A stretch of DNA of 50,547 nucleotides from Segetibacter sp. (GCA_028288485.1 JAQBNO010000011.1:1-50547); one strand, 5' to 3'. Positions 17,661-26,661 are shown, counted from the stretch's first letter. The notes: a model not told the origin generated them from the letters alone. A program made the numbers and translations.

Positions 17661-19268
17661 TTAAAAAGGTGACGCTTCATCAAATCCTTCATCAAATTCG
17701 CCCGTATTCATTTTACTGCCTTTTTGAATGAACAACCGTGCACCATTGTCAGGAGCTGGTGCAGGACCAGGCCCTCCGCCCGGAGCAATAGGCTTCCAGT
17801 TACCCCCGCCTCCTCCTGTACCAGGTGCGGCTCCGCCACCACCGGGGTTGTTATCGTCTTCTTCCTCGACAAACTTTTGAATATGTAGCAACGCTCTTAG
17901 TTTAATAGTTTCAAGACTTCCATTACGGTGTTTTGCTATTCTTACGTGCGTTTCGCCGCGGTTGCTTTCACCCATTTCGTTGGTATTGATCTCGTAATAC
18001 TCCGGGCGGTACAGGAACATTACCATGTCAGCATCCTGTTCAATGGCACCAGATTCTCGAAGGTCACTCAACTGTGGCATCTTGCTTTCCTTACGTGTTT
18101 CTACCGCACGGCTTAACTGGCTCAGGGCAATAATAGGTACCTGTAATTCTTTTGCAAGGCTCTTAAGGTCTCTGGAAATACGGCTGATCTCCTGTTCGCG
18201 GTTACTGTTTTTGTCGCCACTACCACTCATTAGTTGTAAATAATCAATGATGATTAGACCAACCTTATGCTTGTTCACAAGCCTTCGTGCTTTTGCACGA
18301 AATTCAAATATGTTTAGGGCAGCAGTATCATCAATATATATAGGTGCATCGCTTAGTTTGGTAACACCTTTACTATACAATTGCTGCATTTCATAATCTT
18401 CCAAACGGCCGCGACTGATCTTTTCAAGCATAATGCCGCTCTCGGCGCTAAGGATCCTCGAGACCAACTGGGCAGAACTCATTTCAAGGCTGAAAAACGC
18501 AACGCCTGTAGGTTTAACGGGGTGCAACGCTGCACTGCGAACAAGGTTAAGCGCAAATGCAGTTTTACCCACCGCAGGACGGGCAGCAAGAATGATCAGG
18601 TCGGTAGGTTGCCAGCCAAAAGTAACCCTATCCATCGAAGGGAAACCGGTAGGCACGCCCGAAATTTCCTCCTGTTTATTGCGCAGGTCATCAATTCTTT
18701 GTATTGTTTTTACCAACACCGAACCGATATCGTCGAAGTTCTTTTTTAGATAATTGTTGGTAATATTAAACATCTTGCTCTCACTTTCATCGAGCAGGTC
18801 GAAAACATCGGTACTATCTTCATAAGCATCACCTATAATTTCTCCACTAATGCGAATTAGTTCACGCTGAATAAATTTCTGGAGGATAATACGTGCATGT
18901 GCTTCAATATTGGCAGTTGAAACCACCATATTTGTGAGCTTGGTAATGGCGTAAGGGCCACCAACAACATCCAGTTCTTCCCGTGTCTTTAATTCTTCAA
19001 CTACCGTAAGTATATCTATAGGTAGGCTCTTTTGCGCTAACGATTGAAAAGATTTAAAAATTCTCTGGTGAGCATCTACATAAAAACATTCAGGTTTTAA
19101 AATTTCAACAACATTGTCAAATGCACTTTTTTCAAGCATTATCGCTCCTAAAACGGCTTCTTCCAATTCCTTAGCCTGCGGAGGAACCTTGCCATAGACC
19201 ATGGTACTAAGGTCTATCGAGGGTTTTCTTCTGTTCTTGCGGTCTTTGTTTAAGTTCGTTAAATCCAT
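17661..19268 (-). CDS. dnaB: Replicative DNA helicase DnaB
   Basis: 535 residues, slightly longer than the usual ~460-510. N-terminal DnaB domain (PPQAKELEEAVLGAIML), then a RecA-like ATPase domain with Walker A AARPAVGKTAFAL, an LEMSSAQL motif, Walker B LIIIDYLQLM, and the H4-like ALSQLSRAVE. It unwinds DNA at the replication fork as a hexamer. The extra length is a C-terminal tail of about 65 residues: a Gly/Pro/Ala-rich linker followed by FDEGFDEASPF. The tip is acidic and ends in Pro-Phe, like the SSB C-terminal peptide (see findings). No intein is seen. Confidence 0.97.
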   Translation of the reverse strand: MDLTNLNKDRKNRRKPSIDLSTMVYGKVPPQAKELEEAVLGAIMLEKSAFDNVVEILKPECFYVDAHQRIFKSFQSLAQKSLPIDILTVVEELKTREELDVVGGPYAITKLTNMVVSTANIEAHARIILQKFIQRELIRISGEIIGDAYEDSTDVFDLLDESESKMFNITNNYLKKNFDDIGSVLVKTIQRIDDLRNKQEEISGVPTGFPSMDRVTFGWQPTDLIILAARPAVGKTAFALNLVRSAALHPVKPTGVAFFSLEMSSAQLVSRILSAESGIMLEKISRGRLEDYEMQQLYSKGVTKLSDAPIYIDDTAALNIFEFRAKARRLVNKHKVGLIIIDYLQLMSGSGDKNSNREQEISRISRDLKSLAKELQVPIIALSQLSRAVETRKESKMPQLSDLRESGAIEQDADMVMFLYRPEYYEINTNEMGESNRGETHVRIAKHRNGSLETIKLRALLHIQKFVEEEDDNNPGGGGAAPGTGGGGGNWKPIAPGGGPGPAPAPDNGARLFIQKGSKMNTGEFDEGFDEASPF

Positions 19269-19809
19269 TTTTTCTTAGGGTCTTAAGAATGATTAATTAA
19301 TTCCCATCTTCATCTTCATTCCACAAATTTCTATTTCCTCATGTTACCAAATTGTTATGAGAATTTCCGGGGAGAGCGAATATAGGCTCCAATTTTTTTA
19401 GGAAAAAACTTTTACTGTAACTATAGTTCTCCTATTTTAACCCACACTGTTGTTCCCTGATGTAACGCTTTTATCACCACAATAGTTAAAGATATTCACA
19501 AGTTGAAAAAGTTTTCCGCGATTTCAACCAGGCAATCCCCATCGGTTGTGCACAAAGAAAAGTGTTAAAAAACTTGTTTTGGTACAGGAAGATTTTACGG
19601 TTTCGGGGAAAATATTCTACAGTAATTTTTGCTTATATGTAATGAAGGCTATTCTCAATAAAAACAAAAACGCAAAAGGAACTTAGTAAATTTACGGTAT
19701 AAAAGGAGTGTTTTTACTATTTTTTCTACCGTTAAACAGTAACAAATCCTCCGTTTACTGGTTAAGCTTTTTCTACACGAAGCCGTTATAGTAATACGAG
19801 CAGTAGTTC

Positions 19810-19866
19810 CTATAGCTGCATCTTGGGTTGCAAGCACTTCAATTGCAAACATTATGGCAGCTATAG
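19810..19866. repeat. Nested inverted repeat
   Basis: Outer arms CTATAGCTGC (19810-19819) and GCAGCTATAG (19857-19866) are perfect complements. Within the loop, TTGCAA (19828-19833) pairs with TTGCAA (19843-19848). Confidence 0.5.
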
Positions 19867-20025
19867 CATTTTTGTTAAGTTTGTCGGTTCTTAAAATTAT
19901 TTCTTTCAGCCTTAGAGCAGTTCAATATTTAAGAGAGGTTTTGGGCTGTTTTGCTTACTATAGTAAAAAACCTTTTTGCCTGCCTGCCTCCGCCTCTATT
20001 GTTTTCTTAACGTCAACAAAAATCC

Positions 20026-20061
20026 TTTTGTTCTTAAACCTGACACACACTATTATATTTG
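20026..20061 (+). promoter_or_regulatory. Probable pheT promoter
   Basis: TTTTG at 20026-20030, a 23-base spacer, then TATATTTG (20054-20061), 24 bases before the ATG. The -7 box is perfect; the spacer is slightly long. Confidence 0.5.
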
Positions 20062-20085
20062 CACAATTGCAAAAAGAAGTTTTAA

Positions 20086-22512
20086 ATGACGATCAGTTAT
20101 AAATGGTTGAGTGAGTACCTGCCTGAAGAGGTAGATCCGCAGAGACTGTCCACAATTTTAACCTCGATCGGATTAGAGGTTGAAAGTCTTGAACAATATG
20201 AAAGCATTAAAGGTGGACTGGAAGGTATTGTTATAGGAGAAGTTTTAGAATGTTCACAGCATCCAAACGCTGACAAACTTAAACTTACGAAGGTTGACAT
20301 TGGAAATGGTGAAACTTTGAAAATTGTATGCGGGGCAGCAAACGTGGCGGCAGGGCAAAAAGTTTTAGTAGCAACCATTGGCACCACCATATTTCCAACA
20401 AATGGTCAGCCGATGGCAATGAAGGCTGCCAGGATAAGAGGTGAAGACAGCCAGGGAATGATCTGCGCAGAAGATGAAATTGGGTTAGGCTCCAGTCATG
20501 AAGGCATTTTGGTGTTACCAGGAAATGTAGTGGTAGGAACAAAAGCTACTGATTACTTTAAACCTTATACTGATTGGATCTATGAAATTGGGTTAACGCC
20601 AAACAGGATGGACGCAATGAGCCACTTAGGAGTTGCTAAAGATGTATGTGCATATTTAAGTTACCATAATCAAACCGATACTGAAACGGTAAGTCCTTTC
20701 ACCAACGATTTCAAGGCCGATAATCATTTACTTACTATCAAGGTTATCGTTGAAAATACAGAAGCCTGCAGGCGCTATTCTGGTGTAACTATTTCGGGTG
20801 TGACCGTGAAGGAAAGTCCAAAATGGTTAAAGGATAAATTGCAGGCGATAGGACAACGGACAATTAATAATATAGTAGATATTACCAATTATATTCTGAA
20901 TGAAACCGGCCAGCCCTTACATGCTTTTGACGTTGCTGCAATTAAAGGAGGGGAAATTATCGTTAAGAATTTACCCAAGGATAGCAGCTTTGTAACATTA
21001 GATGACAAGGAAAGAAAACTGGATAATTCAGATTTGATGATCTGTAACGCAGAAGAAGGGATGTGTATAGCAGGTGTTTTCGGCGGAGCAAAAAGCGGTG
21101 TGAAAAATGATACCAAAAGCATTTTTCTGGAGAGCGCCTGGTTTAATCCCACGAGTATTCGTAGAACGTCTTTCCGACATGGGTTGAGAACAGAAGCAGC
21201 AGCCAGGTTTGAAAAAGGAGTAGACATTTCAACTGTTGTAAAGGTTTTGGAACACGCGGCGTTATTAATAAAAGAAGTAGCAGGTGGTGAAATTTCTTCT
21301 GATGTTGTTGACGTATATCCCGTGCCAGTAGAAAAAGCAGAGGTATCTTTAAAATACCAGTATCTGACAAAATTGAGTGGAAAAAGCTATCCTGCTGATG
21401 CTGTTATTAGAATATTGACAAGCCTTGGTTTTGAAGTGATAAAAGATGAAACGGATGAATTAACTGTCTTAGTTCCCTTCAGCAAACCTGATATTACTTT
21501 GCCTGCCGATGTTGTAGAAGAAATTTTAAGAATAGACGGGCTGGATAATGTTGAGATCAAAGGCTCGATGACTATTTCCCCGTCAATCGATCAAAACATA
21601 TTGAAAGAAAGTCTGAAAGAAAAAATTGCCGGTTTTTTGACTGGCCTTGGCTTTAATGAAATTGTGACCAACTCTATTACTAACAGTCAATATTATAACG
21701 AAGCTGAATTGCAAGGCGCGGTAAAAATGATCAATAGCTTAAGTGCCGAGTTAGATGTTTTACGCGTATCGATGTTAGAAACCGGTCTTGAAACAATAGC
21801 TTATAATTTAAATAGAAAAAATAAAGGCCTGCAGTTTTTTGAGTTTGGTAAAACTTACCACGCTTCAGGTATCGGTAATTACAACGAGGAGGAGCATCTT
21901 TCATTATATCTTACAGGAGACTACCTGCCGGGTACCTGGAAGTCTAAACAAGTTTCAACAGATTTTTACAGGGCAAAGGGAATAGCAGCTTCGATTGTAG
22001 AGTTGTGCGGGCTCTCTAGTCCCCAGTATAGTCAAACTTCTGCAAACGGTTTTTCGCTTGCTGTTAGCGGAGCAGTGAATAATAAACCGCTAATTTCTGT
22101 GGGTGAAGTTGCTACCAGCAAATTAAAAAGCTTCGATATAAAGCAACCCGTCTTTTTTGTTGATATTAACTGGCTATTACTGGTTCAATTGGTGGGCAGT
22201 AAAAAAATTACTTATAAAGAAGTTCCTAAGTTTCCCGCTGTCGAACGGGATTTGGCAATCGTTATAAATAGTAATGTCACTTTTGAAGCAGTGGAAAATG
22301 CGGTCAAAAAAGTAAAAGTCGGTGCACTACAACAGGTACAACTATTCGACATTTTCGAAAGCGAGAAATTGGGTAAGGATAAAAAGTCAATGGCCATAAG
22401 TTTTACTTTTTTGAACGAAGAAAAAACGCTGACCGACAAAGAAATTGATGGAATGATGAACCGGTTGATCCAAAGTTTCGAGACGGAGTTGAGTGCTGAA
22501 ATCAGGAAATAG
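20086..22512 (+). CDS. pheT: Phenylalanine--tRNA ligase beta subunit
   Basis: 808 residues, full length. Domains in order: N-terminal helix pair; EMAP/OB-type tRNA-binding domain (about 40-150, with HPNADKLKLTKVDIG); B3/B4 editing domain (about 210-390, with NNIVDITNYILNETGQPLHAFD and FRHGLRTEAAARFEKG); B5 domain; catalytic-like core; and a C-terminal ferredoxin-fold anticodon-binding domain (KFPAVERDLAIVI to the end). It pairs with PheS, not in the window, to charge tRNA(Phe). It is followed by two division genes at 17 and 3 bases, so pheT-zapB-like-zapA probably form one operon. Confidence 0.97.
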   Translation: MTISYKWLSEYLPEEVDPQRLSTILTSIGLEVESLEQYESIKGGLEGIVIGEVLECSQHPNADKLKLTKVDIGNGETLKIVCGAANVAAGQKVLVATIGTTIFPTNGQPMAMKAARIRGEDSQGMICAEDEIGLGSSHEGILVLPGNVVVGTKATDYFKPYTDWIYEIGLTPNRMDAMSHLGVAKDVCAYLSYHNQTDTETVSPFTNDFKADNHLLTIKVIVENTEACRRYSGVTISGVTVKESPKWLKDKLQAIGQRTINNIVDITNYILNETGQPLHAFDVAAIKGGEIIVKNLPKDSSFVTLDDKERKLDNSDLMICNAEEGMCIAGVFGGAKSGVKNDTKSIFLESAWFNPTSIRRTSFRHGLRTEAAARFEKGVDISTVVKVLEHAALLIKEVAGGEISSDVVDVYPVPVEKAEVSLKYQYLTKLSGKSYPADAVIRILTSLGFEVIKDETDELTVLVPFSKPDITLPADVVEEILRIDGLDNVEIKGSMTISPSIDQNILKESLKEKIAGFLTGLGFNEIVTNSITNSQYYNEAELQGAVKMINSLSAELDVLRVSMLETGLETIAYNLNRKNKGLQFFEFGKTYHASGIGNYNEEEHLSLYLTGDYLPGTWKSKQVSTDFYRAKGIAASIVELCGLSSPQYSQTSANGFSLAVSGAVNNKPLISVGEVATSKLKSFDIKQPVFFVDINWLLLVQLVGSKKITYKEVPKFPAVERDLAIVINSNVTFEAVENAVKKVKVGALQQVQLFDIFESEKLGKDKKSMAISFTFLNEEKTLTDKEIDGMMNRLIQSFETELSAEIRK

Positions 22513-22529
22513 TTTCTTATATTAGTGAC

Positions 22530-22817
22530 ATGGAAGATATGCAGGAGCAAATACACCGAATTGAAGACAAAGTGCTGCAGTTGCTGAAGGAATATAATGT
22601 TGCTCAAAAGGAAATTCAGCGCTTGCAAAAAGAAAATAGCCGTCTGGCAGAGCAGCTTCAATCGCAAACTGAGCAGGCGGACCAGTTTCACCAAAAAGTA
22701 GACGCTATCAAAATCAGTTCATCTGGTTTGCACGACAATTCGAAAAAAGATTTGGAAAAGAGGATCAACACTTATCTGAAAGACATTGATAAATGCCTCG
22801 CGCTTTTACATTCTTAA
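22530..22817 (+). CDS. ZapB-like coiled-coil protein, 95 aa
   Basis: Residues 3-60 form a near-continuous heptad coiled coil (IEDKVLQLLKEYN, IQRLQKENSRLAEQL). The C-terminal 35 residues are a separate helical segment (LEKRINTYLKDIDKCLALL). ATG at 22530, 17 bases after pheT, with the stop 3 bases before zapA. Its position next to ZapA, with the same length class as ZapB, suggests a Z-ring-associated coiled-coil partner. Sequence alone cannot prove it is ZapB. Confidence 0.8.
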   Translation: MEDMQEQIHRIEDKVLQLLKEYNVAQKEIQRLQKENSRLAEQLQSQTEQADQFHQKVDAIKISSSGLHDNSKKDLEKRINTYLKDIDKCLALLHS

Positions 22818-22820
22818 TTT

Positions 22821-23111
22821 ATGGCACTCATACCTATAAATATAATCGTTGCCGACCGTAGCTACCGACTAAAAATTGAGCCGGAAGATGAAGAAATGGT
22901 GCGGAAGACGATTAAAACCATCAACGAGAAGATCGTCGATTACAAAACGAATTTTGCAGGAAAGGATATGCAGGATTATGTTTCAATGGTCTTGCTGTGG
23001 TTTGCAACCGAACAAACCAAACCAACTCCTGAATTAGAATCACAAACCGGAAATAAAGAGAAGCTCGATAAAATAGAAGAACTTCTGGACAAGGTACTTT
23101 TACAGAAATAG
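22821..23111 (+). CDS. zapA: Cell division protein ZapA
   Basis: 96 residues. Typical ZapA N-terminal globular part (INIIVADRSYRLKIEPEDEEMVRKTIKTINEKI) with the family's short beta hairpin and helix, followed by a coiled coil (KLDKIEELLDKVLL). It binds FtsZ and cross-links Z-ring filaments. The start codon is 3 bases after the previous stop, consistent with translational coupling. Confidence 0.9.
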   Translation: MALIPINIIVADRSYRLKIEPEDEEMVRKTIKTINEKIVDYKTNFAGKDMQDYVSMVLLWFATEQTKPTPELESQTGNKEKLDKIEELLDKVLLQK

Positions 23112-23150
23112 ACTTTGCCCAAATTTAAGTTTTTAAGTCCTCCTTTATCA

Positions 23151-23467
23151 TTACCAATAGTTCATCGGTAGCCGGTACGGCGCATCGCGGTTTATCACTT
23201 CACCCTTTGAATTATTTATTATATACCCTGGAATTGTTTTAATTTTCAATATTTTGATGAGCAATTCTTTGCTGGCCTTATTCATCAAATAGCTTGATCT
23301 GCGCGGTAGCTTGTGTTTTGTTTCTGCTTTTCTCCAACCGGTTGAGTCGTGGTCGATTGATATATACAATCGAAAAGTCTTAGGCAGTCTCTTACCGGAA
23401 GTCTTTGTGGATATTGGAATTGTTCGATACAAGGCTTGCACCAAGCCGCCCGGTTTTTAAATGCCAT
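23151..23467 (-). pseudogene. Decayed thioredoxin/TlpA-like gene fragment
   Basis: Two minus-strand frames together spell the end of a TlpA-like thioredoxin. From 23467 the first frame gives AAWCKPCIEQFQYPQ, with the redox CxxC as WCKPC. Near 23405 a frameshift moves the match to the second frame: RLYISIDHDSTGWRKAE, a KHKLPRRSSYLMN segment, then ILKIKTIPGYIINNSKGEV and INRDAPYRLP, where TIPGY holds the cis-proline loop. The order is exactly that of CxxC, LYISIDxD, WRKA, IPxYI and NAPRP in Bacteroidota thioredoxin-like proteins. Everything upstream of the active site is missing. It is therefore a truncated and frameshifted remnant, not an active oxidoreductase. Confidence 0.75.
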
Positions 23468-23549
23468 TATTTACTTATTAGTCAGAGATTTGAAAATAGC
23501 CCGAAAAAACTTTACAATAACGGCAGAAAGAATATTATGAATATATAGA

Positions 23550-23665
23550 AGCTAAGACTTTCTTGAGTTGAAAGTTTTAAGGATGTACCTTCTACCTAAA
23601 TAAATGCCCCTGTTTCCAGGGGCCATAGGGAAGGATACGGATAAAAACGGAATTAGTATCCTTAA
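23550..23665 (+). ncRNA. Candidate structured RNA between zapA and rny (possibly 6S-like)
   Basis: A stack of complementary segments: hairpin ACTTTC/GAAAGT (23557-23575); GTTTT (23574-23578) with AAAAC (23644-23648); GTACCTTC (23585-23592) with GAAGGaTAC (23630-23638); an asymmetric internal loop; and a GC-rich apical hairpin GCCCCTG-TTTC-CAGGGGC (23606-23623). A competing hairpin, AAGGATAC (23631-23638) with GTATCCTT (23656-23663), would break the long stem. The stem-bubble-hairpin layout and the position next to zapA (E. coli ssrS adjoins its zapA) make 6S RNA a thought, but I cannot match a 6S consensus by eye. Strand is assumed. Confidence 0.3.
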
Positions 23666-24118
23666 TAAATATACTATTTAATCGTACTTTTCTAATAATC
23701 TTTTTGAAAAGAAAAAAAGGTTAGATAGAATCCCTTGTTTTTGAGACGATAATACAATCTGCTGAAAGCGCCGCCGCTATCATTCCAGGGAAGTTGAAAA
23801 AGATTGCGGTACAAGTGAGTGACATGGCCAAAGGGATCTATTAGGACAAGATGTATAAACAGAAATTACACTGCCGGAAACCAAAGAAAAGCCTCTCGTT
23901 ACAGTTAAAGCCTCTGTTCTTACAGTAGCACAGGCTTTCCCAAAATTCCTTTTCCTGCGTTCCTTGCTTTCAAAAGGCTTCCGCAAATAGCAGTAACTTC
24001 TCTTTCAACTGCTTTTATCGTTCATAATAATTATCTTCGCGGACTTACACTCACTTTCACAGAAGTTATGAGGGTATGAGCCGTATGATTTAAAACCTAA
24101 AAAACAAACAAAAAAAGC
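23666..24118. other. Gene-free stretch upstream of rny
   Basis: No intact gene. A repeat-family member lies at 23806-23827. Short coding-like stretches occur around 23770-23990 in several frames with stops between them, possibly old gene debris. A TATCTTCG box (24032-24039) is the likely rny -7 element. Confidence 0.45.
23806..23827 (-). repeat. Dispersed intergenic repeat, degenerate copy 5
   Basis: GTACAAGTGAGTGACAT (23809-23825) matches the reverse complement of 34435-34450 (GTGTCACTCACTTGTAC) except for its last base. Confidence 0.5.
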
Positions 24119-25684
24119 ATGGTTTCGATAGTAATATCTATTATAGCTGGCATAGTAGGAATAGTTGCCGGGATTATAGCGGGAAAATTTATTTTTGCGA
24201 GGGACACAAAAAAGCAAGTTGAAGACGCTGACCAGCAGGCTCAGAGAATTATTGCTGATGCCCAAATGCAGGCAGAAACGCTGAAGAAGGAAAAGATCGT
24301 TGAAGCTAAGGAAAGGTTTGTACAGCTCAAAAGCGAGCACGACAAGGAAGTATTGGAAAGAAACCGAAAGATCAGCGACGTAGAAAACAGGCTGAAGCAA
24401 AAAGAGGTTTCTATTACTCAGAAAGAGGTGAATTTGGATAAACAGCTCAAAGACAATGAGGCAATTAAAGAAAACCTTAACCGACAGCTAGAAGTTGTTA
24501 GCCAGAAAAGAAACGAATTAGAAAAGCACCAGGAAGAACATATTCGTCGCCTTGAAAAGATAGCAGGCCTGACAGCGGAAGAAGCAAGAAACCAGTTAAT
24601 TGAAAGCCTGAAACAGGAAGCGCAAAGCCGCGCTTTAAGTATTCAGCAGGATATTATTGACGATGCCAAGCAAAAGGCGAATAAAGAGGCACGTAAGATA
24701 ATTATTCAAACAATTCAAAGAACTGCGGCTGAACAGGCTATCGAAAACGCGATAACCGTCTTCAACCTGGAAACAGATGAAATAAAAGGCCAGATCATTG
24801 GACGTGAAGGAAGAAACATAAGGGCGATTGAAGCTGCAACAGGCGTAGACCTTATAGTTGACGATACACCGGAAGCAATTGTACTTTCTTCTTTTGACCC
24901 GCTTCGTCGTGAAATTGCGCGTTTAAGTTTACAGAGACTTATTTCAGACGGACGTATTCACCCTGCACGTATCGAAGAGGTGGTTGAAAAAACCCGCAAG
25001 CAGCTTGAGGAACAAATAATGGAAATTGGTGAACGTACGGTGATAGAATTGGGGATTCACGGACTTCACAAAGAACTGGTTCGTATTGTTGGTAAAATGA
25101 GGTTTAGGTCATCTTACGGCCAGAACCTGTTAATGCACAGCCGAGAAGTAGCTAACCTTTGTGGATTAATGGCGAGCGAATTAGGCTTAAATCCGAAACT
25201 TGCAAAAAGAGCGGGTTTATTACACGACATAGGTAAAGTGCCCGACGAAGAAACTGAGTTAAGCCATGCCTTATTAGGCGCTAAGCTCGCTGAAAAGTAC
25301 GGTGAAAACCCGGCGGTGGTAAATGCAATCGGAGCTCACCACGATGAAATGGAAATGCAATACGTTATTTCCCCCGTAATCCAGGCCTGTGATGCTATTA
25401 GTGGTGCGCGGCCAGGAGCAAGGCGTGAAATTATGCAGCAGTACCTGCAAAGGATAAAAGAACTTGAAACACTTGCCCTTACTTACCAGGGAGTTGAAAA
25501 AGCTTATGCTATCCAGGCAGGTCGCGAACTCAGAGTAATTGTTGAAGCTGATAAAGTAACCGACAATGACAGCGACAAACTAAGTTTCGAAATCGCGCAA
25601 AAAATACAAACAGAAATGACGTACCCGGGACAAATAAAAGTCACGGTGATACGCGAAAAGCGGGCAGTGAATATTGCACGTTAA
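24119..25684 (+). CDS. rny: Ribonuclease Y
   Basis: 521 residues. An N-terminal transmembrane helix ([19 protein letters not shown]), a long charged coiled coil (about 25-190), a KH RNA-binding domain ([22 protein letters not shown]), and an HD phosphohydrolase domain with LLHDIGK (H369, D370) and a GAHHDE motif. It is a membrane-bound endoribonuclease that starts mRNA decay in organisms without canonical RNase E control. The gene lies 1 kb downstream of zapA, has a TATCTTCG box about 80 bases upstream, and is followed by a terminator, so it is probably monocistronic. Confidence 0.97.
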   Translation: MVSIVISIIAGIVGIVAGIIAGKFIFARDTKKQVEDADQQAQRIIADAQMQAETLKKEKIVEAKERFVQLKSEHDKEVLERNRKISDVENRLKQKEVSITQKEVNLDKQLKDNEAIKENLNRQLEVVSQKRNELEKHQEEHIRRLEKIAGLTAEEARNQLIESLKQEAQSRALSIQQDIIDDAKQKANKEARKIIIQTIQRTAAEQAIENAITVFNLETDEIKGQIIGREGRNIRAIEAATGVDLIVDDTPEAIVLSSFDPLRREIARLSLQRLISDGRIHPARIEEVVEKTRKQLEEQIMEIGERTVIELGIHGLHKELVRIVGKMRFRSSYGQNLLMHSREVANLCGLMASELGLNPKLAKRAGLLHDIGKVPDEETELSHALLGAKLAEKYGENPAVVNAIGAHHDEMEMQYVISPVIQACDAISGARPGARREIMQQYLQRIKELETLALTYQGVEKAYAIQAGRELRVIVEADKVTDNDSDKLSFEIAQKIQTEMTYPGQIKVTVIREKRAVNIAR

Positions 25685-25705
25685 TCATAATAATAACATT
25701 TTTAC

Positions 25706-25740
25706 AAGACCTGGCGCAGTTTGAGAGCCGGGTCTTTTTA
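25706..25740 (+). terminator. Terminator of rny
   Basis: AAGACCTGGC (25706-25715) pairs with GCCGGGTCTT (25727-25736) with one G-U pair; 11-base loop; T-run TTTTTATTT follows. Confidence 0.85.
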
Positions 25741-25889
25741 TTTGAGAGCCGTAGATGCAACCAAAACAACGTTTTCAATAGTCTTAGTAGTAACATTATC
25801 AATTAATTATCCAATAATCCTCCGAAAAGCACAACCAATTTCAGAATAACCAATTGTTTAACACTTCAAAATTTATTGAAACAATTGTT

Positions 25890-26543
25890 ATGAAATCATT
25901 TGTCGCGTACCCGCTTGACCTCGAAAAGTTTTTATTTCCTGCTGTTACTGACAAGGGTCAGTCAGGAAAACTAATAGTTCATTATGAATTGTTTAAAAAA
26001 GTAAGCCATATTGAAGGAACTGTTGTTAAATGCGGAATTGCTGCGGAAGAAGGCCTAACGCGCCTGTCGATCTTCAGAAGCCTGATATCCTCAGCCCCAG
26101 ATCAAATGGTTGTTGCATTTGAAAGGTTTAATAAAAGCCTGTTTGTCGAAAATCGCGACAACGAAAAGGGGAGTTTACAGTATAAGGTGAAGAGATCAGC
26201 AACAGATCTCGAAAATATTAAGGAAACGCTTTTGCAAAAAGGCATCACTGGCAAAATCAATTTTGTACCGGGAAGTTTGGAATACACCATTCCTGATTAC
26301 CTGATCGAAAATCCTGACCTGAAAATATCTTTTCTTAATATAGATTTAGATGATTATGAAGCCACTTTAACTGCACTGCAATTTTTCTATCCGCGCCTCG
26401 TGCATGGTGGAATATTAGTCTTCGATAATTATTACAAAAAGGAAGAAGATTATAAAGCCATTACCGATTATTTTGGCAACTCAAAAATCGCGATCAACAA
26501 TCTTTCAGTAAATAAAGGGCCCCACTATACAATAAGACACTAA
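25890..26543 (+). CDS. TylF/MycF-like SAM-dependent methyltransferase
   Basis: 217 residues from ATG 25890; an in-frame TTG at 25854 would add 12 residues. The segment GTVVKCGIAAEEGLTRLSIF matches the TylF motif I region (normally G-D-V-V-E-C-G-V-W-x-G-G), and LNIDLDDYEATLTALQFFYP with GGILVFDNY matches the metal-binding D-x-D-Y-E and D-D-Y motifs of the macrocin O-methyltransferase family. In motif I the usual glutamate is K and the glycine pair is replaced (CGIAAEEG), so SAM binding may be altered. No antibiotic or polysaccharide cluster is adjacent. Substrate unknown. Confidence 0.8.
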   Translation: MKSFVAYPLDLEKFLFPAVTDKGQSGKLIVHYELFKKVSHIEGTVVKCGIAAEEGLTRLSIFRSLISSAPDQMVVAFERFNKSLFVENRDNEKGSLQYKVKRSATDLENIKETLLQKGITGKINFVPGSLEYTIPDYLIENPDLKISFLNIDLDDYEATLTALQFFYPRLVHGGILVFDNYYKKEEDYKAITDYFGNSKIAINNLSVNKGPHYTIRH

Positions 26544-26617
26544 TAGCAACGGCTTATCTTTTTCAGAAATGATAAGCAAGTAACGATCCTGTTAAAATTA
26601 GATTGGAGGAAACTTCC

Positions 26618-26661
26618 AGTAATAGCTGGCAAATGGAAATTTGCCAGCTATTACTTTTTTA
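26618..26661 (+). terminator. Very strong terminator after the TylF-like gene
   Basis: A perfect 17-bp stem (26618-26634 and 26639-26655) with a GGAA loop, followed by T6. A second, weaker hairpin GCTTATC/GATAAGC precedes it (26552-26577). Confidence 0.92.

Larger units (their letters stand above)
19269..20085. other. Largest gene-free stretch, 817 bp, between divergent dnaB and pheT
   Basis: Two short frames (19655-19852 minus, 19854-20102 plus) show no protein-like features and are not called. The region is AT-rich and contains a nested inverted repeat (19810-19866) and the pheT promoter (20026-20061). A few DnaA-box-like strings (for example TATTCACAA, TTGTGCACAA) occur near 19490-19555, but without a consensus cluster. 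Confidence 0.5.

Noticed and set aside
19269-20085. Possible chromosome origin (DnaA-box-like strings near dnaB)
   Set aside because: Only scattered imperfect boxes such as TATTCACAA; no cluster of TTATCCACA-type boxes, no DnaA gene, no skew test possible here.
19655-20102. Short frames on both strands in the dnaB-pheT gap
   Set aside because: 65 and 82 codons, divergent and touching at a palindrome; no recognisable protein features; the plus-strand one runs through the pheT promoter and start.
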